Of a stretch of 64,000 bases of DNA, positions 60,290 to 64,000 are shown in pieces. Under the pieces are notes generated by a model. The model had not been told where the DNA came from and searched no databases. It saw nothing but the letters and a program-made list of their open reading frames with translations. The position numbers and the translations under genes were made by a program. Every line of letters starts with the position of its first letter. The stretch's first letter is position 1. This DNA comes from Trema orientale. Lineage: Eukaryota > Streptophyta > Magnoliopsida > Rosales > Cannabaceae. The DNA is taken from positions 90,004 through 154,003 of the forward strand of contig JXTC01000186.1 of the NCBI GenBank assembly GCA_002914845.1, given 5' to 3'.

Positions 60290-62476
60290 AGCTAATCTTG
60301 CTCGTTTAAAAAGTGAAAATTGTATTGGGATAGGGGCAGAGTAGGAATTGTATTGGGATCACACTTCCATTCTCTTTCGGTTTTTCCTTCTTTATATGAA
60401 ATCATATACATTATTAGTTTATGAATTGTTAGCTTGCTCAAACCATATGCGCGGTGTTTAATAAACGAAAACAAAAAAAAAAAAAGAAAAGAAAAAAAAG
60501 AATCATGTCTCCTTTCCTACGTGGGATTAAAATTCGTCAAAAACATGCGACCTGTCTAATAATTTCGGTCAATTTTAAACATACAGTTTGTTCAGTCTTT
60601 AATTAATTTGAAGCCAACTGAAATTAATCGATCGAAAATAAATGAGAATAGGCACAAAGAGAGCAAAATCAATATATGAAATAATTAAATATACAAAAAT
60701 GAATCGACAACGCCTGATAACTAGTCCAAATTATTGTTACTTTTATGTGCAACGTATTGCTATGCTTTAATCCAATTCTGATATTAGGAACTCCAACTAG
60801 TAAAAACAATGTTGTGATCCTAGTCATCTAAATTCGACGAACTTATAATTGAGATTTCGAGTTAGTAAACACATACGTTTATTACAAGTCCACTCTAGAA
60901 CATTAACACAGCTATCACGACTAGCCACTTTTGAAGATCAACAAAGCAAAAATCACTAGCCTACTAATATGTTACGTTCGAAGATGAACACAGCTAACAT
61001 GACTAGCGTACCAACGTTTTGATAGGAACAACTAATTAAAGGTTTTGATTTTCTCTTTCATTTTTTTGTACATAAATTTTATTTATTTTATCGCCTGCTA
61101 AAATCATATGCGCGATGCTCAAGGATCGTCAATCGCCTTATCTCATCTCCCATGTGTTGTGATTAAGTACTAAACATATAGTTCAAATTTAGTTGAAGCC
61201 AAATAGGAATGAGCTAAGCCAAGATAGCCAAATCAAAATTTTCAATACCACGTATATTATAGAAATAAATTGGACACGAGGAATAAATACTCGATCGATC
61301 AAAATCTAAAGTTGGACAAGTTACTAAAGTAGAAATCTTTCATTTTGTATTAGTGGCAGATTATTTTTTTTATTTTTTTATTTTTTTTGGTTTTTGACCC
61401 AAGTGGAAGATTAATTTTAACATCAGAAAATGTCCAATTATGTCACTGTTCAAGAAAAACGACAATTCAGTCGCCGAAAATATTAAATGCATGTTAAGAC
61501 AAAAGCATAGAGGGATTAATGGGAGATGTGACGACTAAATATTATAAAGAGACTTGTGTTTGGATGACGAAAGTACCCCCGCCTTTACCCTTGGGGGACC
61601 GGTGGACCGGTGATGCGTAAACTTCTGCGTTTGGAATATATGATGATAATAATCTAATTAAAATTGTACAGATCCAGGGCTCGGTCTTTACTCGTGGGGC
61701 TGAGGATGTGAGAACTTCTTGTTTTTGGGACAAAAATATAGAGGGCATCTCTTGTGAAATTTGTGTTTGGGATGTGATTAAAGTATAGAGGGCTTGTATT
61801 GATGAGAAGAATTAAGTATAGAGGGTTGGTGGTGATGATAAGAATTAAGTATAGAGGGCTACTAGTGACGAGGAGAGATATAGAGGGCGGGGTTTAGTGA
61901 TCATATGACTTGTGAGCTTGGTCAACGGAAACGAACACCTAACCTAATTTAGTATTCTGATTTTCTAGTGATGACAAATCGTGTAGAGCAGTGGAGGAAT
62001 GTGATGACAAAAGTATAAATGTGTTTGGAAGACAAAACATTTAATACTCTTGCAAGGGCCGGGGAGGGATGTGAAAACTTCTAGTTTTTGGAATGTGATG
62101 ACAAAAAGGTATACAGCGCCTGTAGTGATGAGAAAAAGTATAAAGGGATTATTAACAGATGACGCGTTAGAAGAGAATTGTGATCCTAGTCAATGGAAAG
62201 GAACACCTACCTAATTGTACATTTTTATTTTTTTTATTATATTATGTTATTTTATTTTTCAACTGCTGATGATATATCCATGTTTTTTAATAAGGAACTC
62301 AAAATCATCTCTCCTCTGCCATACAAGATTAACGATCACATACAGAGTTCACTCTATAATTGAAGCCAAGTGAAACTAATCCATGATAGAAATCGTATTA
62401 GCCAAGAAGATAGCTAAATCAAAACTTTCGAGAGAAGTAGAGCTAATACAATTCTCTTTTCCACTTGTTGATCTTA
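60290..62476. other. Intergenic DNA with two families of local repeats
   Basis: No gene seen. At 61530-62160 AGTATAGAGGGCT-like words recur about seven times, and a longer unit (GATGTGARAACTTCTWGTTTTTGG) recurs at about 61704 and 62068. Elsewhere the sequence is AT-rich without recognisable structure. Confidence 0.5.
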
Positions 62477-63050
62477 GGGTAATTGACATAAAAGCACTAC
62501 AAGGTTTAACTTTTATGCAAAAAAATAATCCAATGTTTGAATTTTGTAAAATAATATCCTAATATTTTAAATTTCTACAAATGCCTATCCTACCCAATAA
62601 TCTGAACAGTGAGATGACCGTTTTATCCCTTTTTAATTATTTTTTGTTATTTCTATTTTAATTTCATTAAAAAAAACTCAAATCGTGAATACAAATTTTT
62701 TCTTTGGGTTAGGAGGGGGGTGGAAGAGAAATTAGGTTAAATATGCGTCATGACACTCCTATTTTGGCCCATATGCTTCTCTCAATAAAACTTTGAAAAG
62801 TATGCATATACCACCTGAAATGTCACTTCTGCCCTTAATAATTAGTTTACAGTGTATTTACCGCTCTTCGCCTCTTTAACCTAGCTGTAGCTGCTCATTC
62901 CTCCCTCTATATCCTCACAATCTTTCCTATAATCTCATGGTTGAAGTTATCACACTGTCTAAGCAGCTGAAATTGTAAGAGCAGAAAAGGTATAAGTTGA
63001 AAAAACAGAAAAAAGACTTGGCGGTAAGACGGAGGACAGAAATCCGTGAA

Positions 63051-64000
63051 ATGGGTATGTAATTTATATGTTCAAATGTTATGGGTACTGTTTGAAATAG
63101 TTTTTACCTGAATTTCGATATGTTACGACCATAATTTATACATTAAAAGTTGTTTTCTTAGATTATCTGCAAAAGTCTGGAAAAAAAACGTCTGCCTCAC
63201 GATAAGCATCAAAATTTCGATTATATTTCGATCATATTTCGACTATATTTCGATTCTAGTCGAATTTTCGACTATACTTCGATGATAGTCGAATTTTTGA
63301 CCTTATTTCGATGATATTTTTCGACTGTTTTACCAATGACTTTCGATTATTTTTTCGATCAATTTCGATGTATTCAGGAGAAGCATCGAAATTTCGATTT
63401 TATTTCGATCATATTTCGATGACTTCAGATATGTTAGAATTTGTTCGACTATATTTCGACCCACTTTCGATGACGTTTTCGATTATCTTTTTCGATGACT
63501 ATTTCGATTATTTTTCGATAAATTTCGATGTAATTCGACCAATTTTCGATGGCTAGAAAATTTAGATTTTTCCTTTTATATTTTATGATATTTTCTATTG
63601 AATCTAATTTCTTTTTGTTGTTTCATCTACAGAGTCACGTTTCAACATTATAGTCTTATACAACGGTGAATGGATGTTTTCGTCAGAGAAAATATTATGG
63701 TCTTATATTGCTAAAGAAAGTAAGGCCATGGGTGTATGGAAGGGTATAACTTTTGTGACCCTTGTAGATAAGCTGTATGAGGTGATTGGAGTTGATAAAA
63801 ATCGTTTTGATTTAGAACTTAAGGTTGTTTATAAATGTGGTGGTGGAGATGGAATCCCTATTCCTCCAACCAAGATTACTACTGATAGTGACCTAGAACT
63901 TTGGCTTGAGGAGATGTCTTACTCTATTAAGAATCGTACTCCTTTATGTGTGTCCATTTTACCGAAGTTTAGAGCTGTGGGTGAGGGTTGCAGTCAAAAT
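63051..64000 (+). CDS. MuDR-type transposase, N-terminal part (truncated by the window)
   Basis: Exon 2 (63633 to the window end) is open without a stop for 122 codons. It reads as the N-terminal domain of plant Mutator-like transposases: FNIIVLYNGEWM, KGITFVTLVDKLYEVIGVD, PIPPTKITTDSDLELWLEEM, RTPLCVSI. The exon has a good acceptor (TTTCATCTACAG) and begins with phase AG. The best partner upstream is ATGG at 63051-63054 followed by GTATGT. Joining ATG-G with AG gives Met-Glu-Ser-Arg-Phe-Asn, so the start codon would sit at the very end of exon 1. The 578-bp intron holds the TTTCGAT array. Downstream catalytic and zinc-finger domains are beyond the window. Whether the gene is intact is unknown. 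Confidence 0.72.
63211..63551. repeat. TTTCGAT-word array in the transposase intron
   Basis: About 27 TCGA words, mostly as TTTCGAT or TTTCGAC, in about 340 bp at irregular 9-15-bp spacing. A 40-bp block (AAGCATCRAAATTTCGATT...) recurs at about 63206 and 63381, so part of the array has been duplicated as a larger unit. Confidence 0.88.

Larger units (their letters stand above)
62477..64000 (+). mobile_element. Left part of a Mutator-like element running off the window
   Basis: From about 62477 (GGGTAATTGACATAAAAGC) the sequence resembles a long terminal inverted repeat of plant Mutator elements, and the start of a MuDR-type transposase gene follows from 63051. The right end and its inverted repeat lie outside the window, so the boundary and target duplication cannot be confirmed. 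Confidence 0.5.

Noticed and set aside
63311..63556. Open frame of 81 codons with repeated Phe-Asp-type residues
   Set aside because: It is the translation of the TTTCGAT array inside the transposase intron. Its composition follows the DNA repeat, not a protein family.

Overview
This window looks like nuclear DNA of a eudicot plant. It is AT-rich, its genes are split by GT-AG introns, and its proteins are typical of plants: a ZAT-type C2H2 repressor, a plant SEC16, and an organellar YqgF/RuvX-like protein. The rest is filled with plant transposon families (Ty1/copia, CACTA, Mutator, Tourist-like and other MITEs, SINEs). I cannot name the species.

Layout. 675-7377 is a complete but dead Ty1/copia retrotransposon with both LTRs and a 5-bp target duplication. 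12435-13730 is an intronless three-finger ZAT/EAR zinc-finger gene. 13731-34442 is a gene-poor, transposon-rich stretch. It holds two copies of a Mutator-type MITE, a Tourist-like MITE, a tRNA-derived SINE, an LTR-like block, a reverse-strand copia relic split by a 2.2-kb CACTA element, and a long-inverted-repeat element. The last carries two exons of an ACT-domain-repeat (ACR) gene and is itself interrupted by a 172-bp MITE. 34443-56935 is the gene-rich core: SEC16 (13 exons, +), a two-finger U1/matrin-type putative RNA-binding protein (2 exons, +), a YqgF/RuvX-like nuclease-fold protein (6 exons, +), and a 15-exon TRF4/5-like nucleotidyltransferase (-) that converges on the YqgF-like gene. 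56936-64000 is gene-poor again. It holds a single-exon four-helix membrane protein that I do not recognise (-) and, at the right edge, the 5' part of a Mutator-like element with its transposase gene.

The host genes are unrelated housekeeping or regulatory genes: ER export, RNA binding, organellar nucleic-acid metabolism, RNA tailing and transcriptional repression. They do not form a pathway. I deduced exon structures by hand from GT-AG sites and reading-frame continuity. Every multi-exon model closes in frame: 1339, 656, 254 and 1550 codons.

The most interesting signals are three. First, a set of stem-loops in the copia leader share a GGCCC-AAA-type loop on stems that differ by compensatory changes. 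Second, the long-inverted-repeat element has captured ACR exons with their splice sites. Third, the edge Mutator transposase has a start codon apparently isolated in a 4-base coding exon, followed by an intron filled with a TTTCGAT array.
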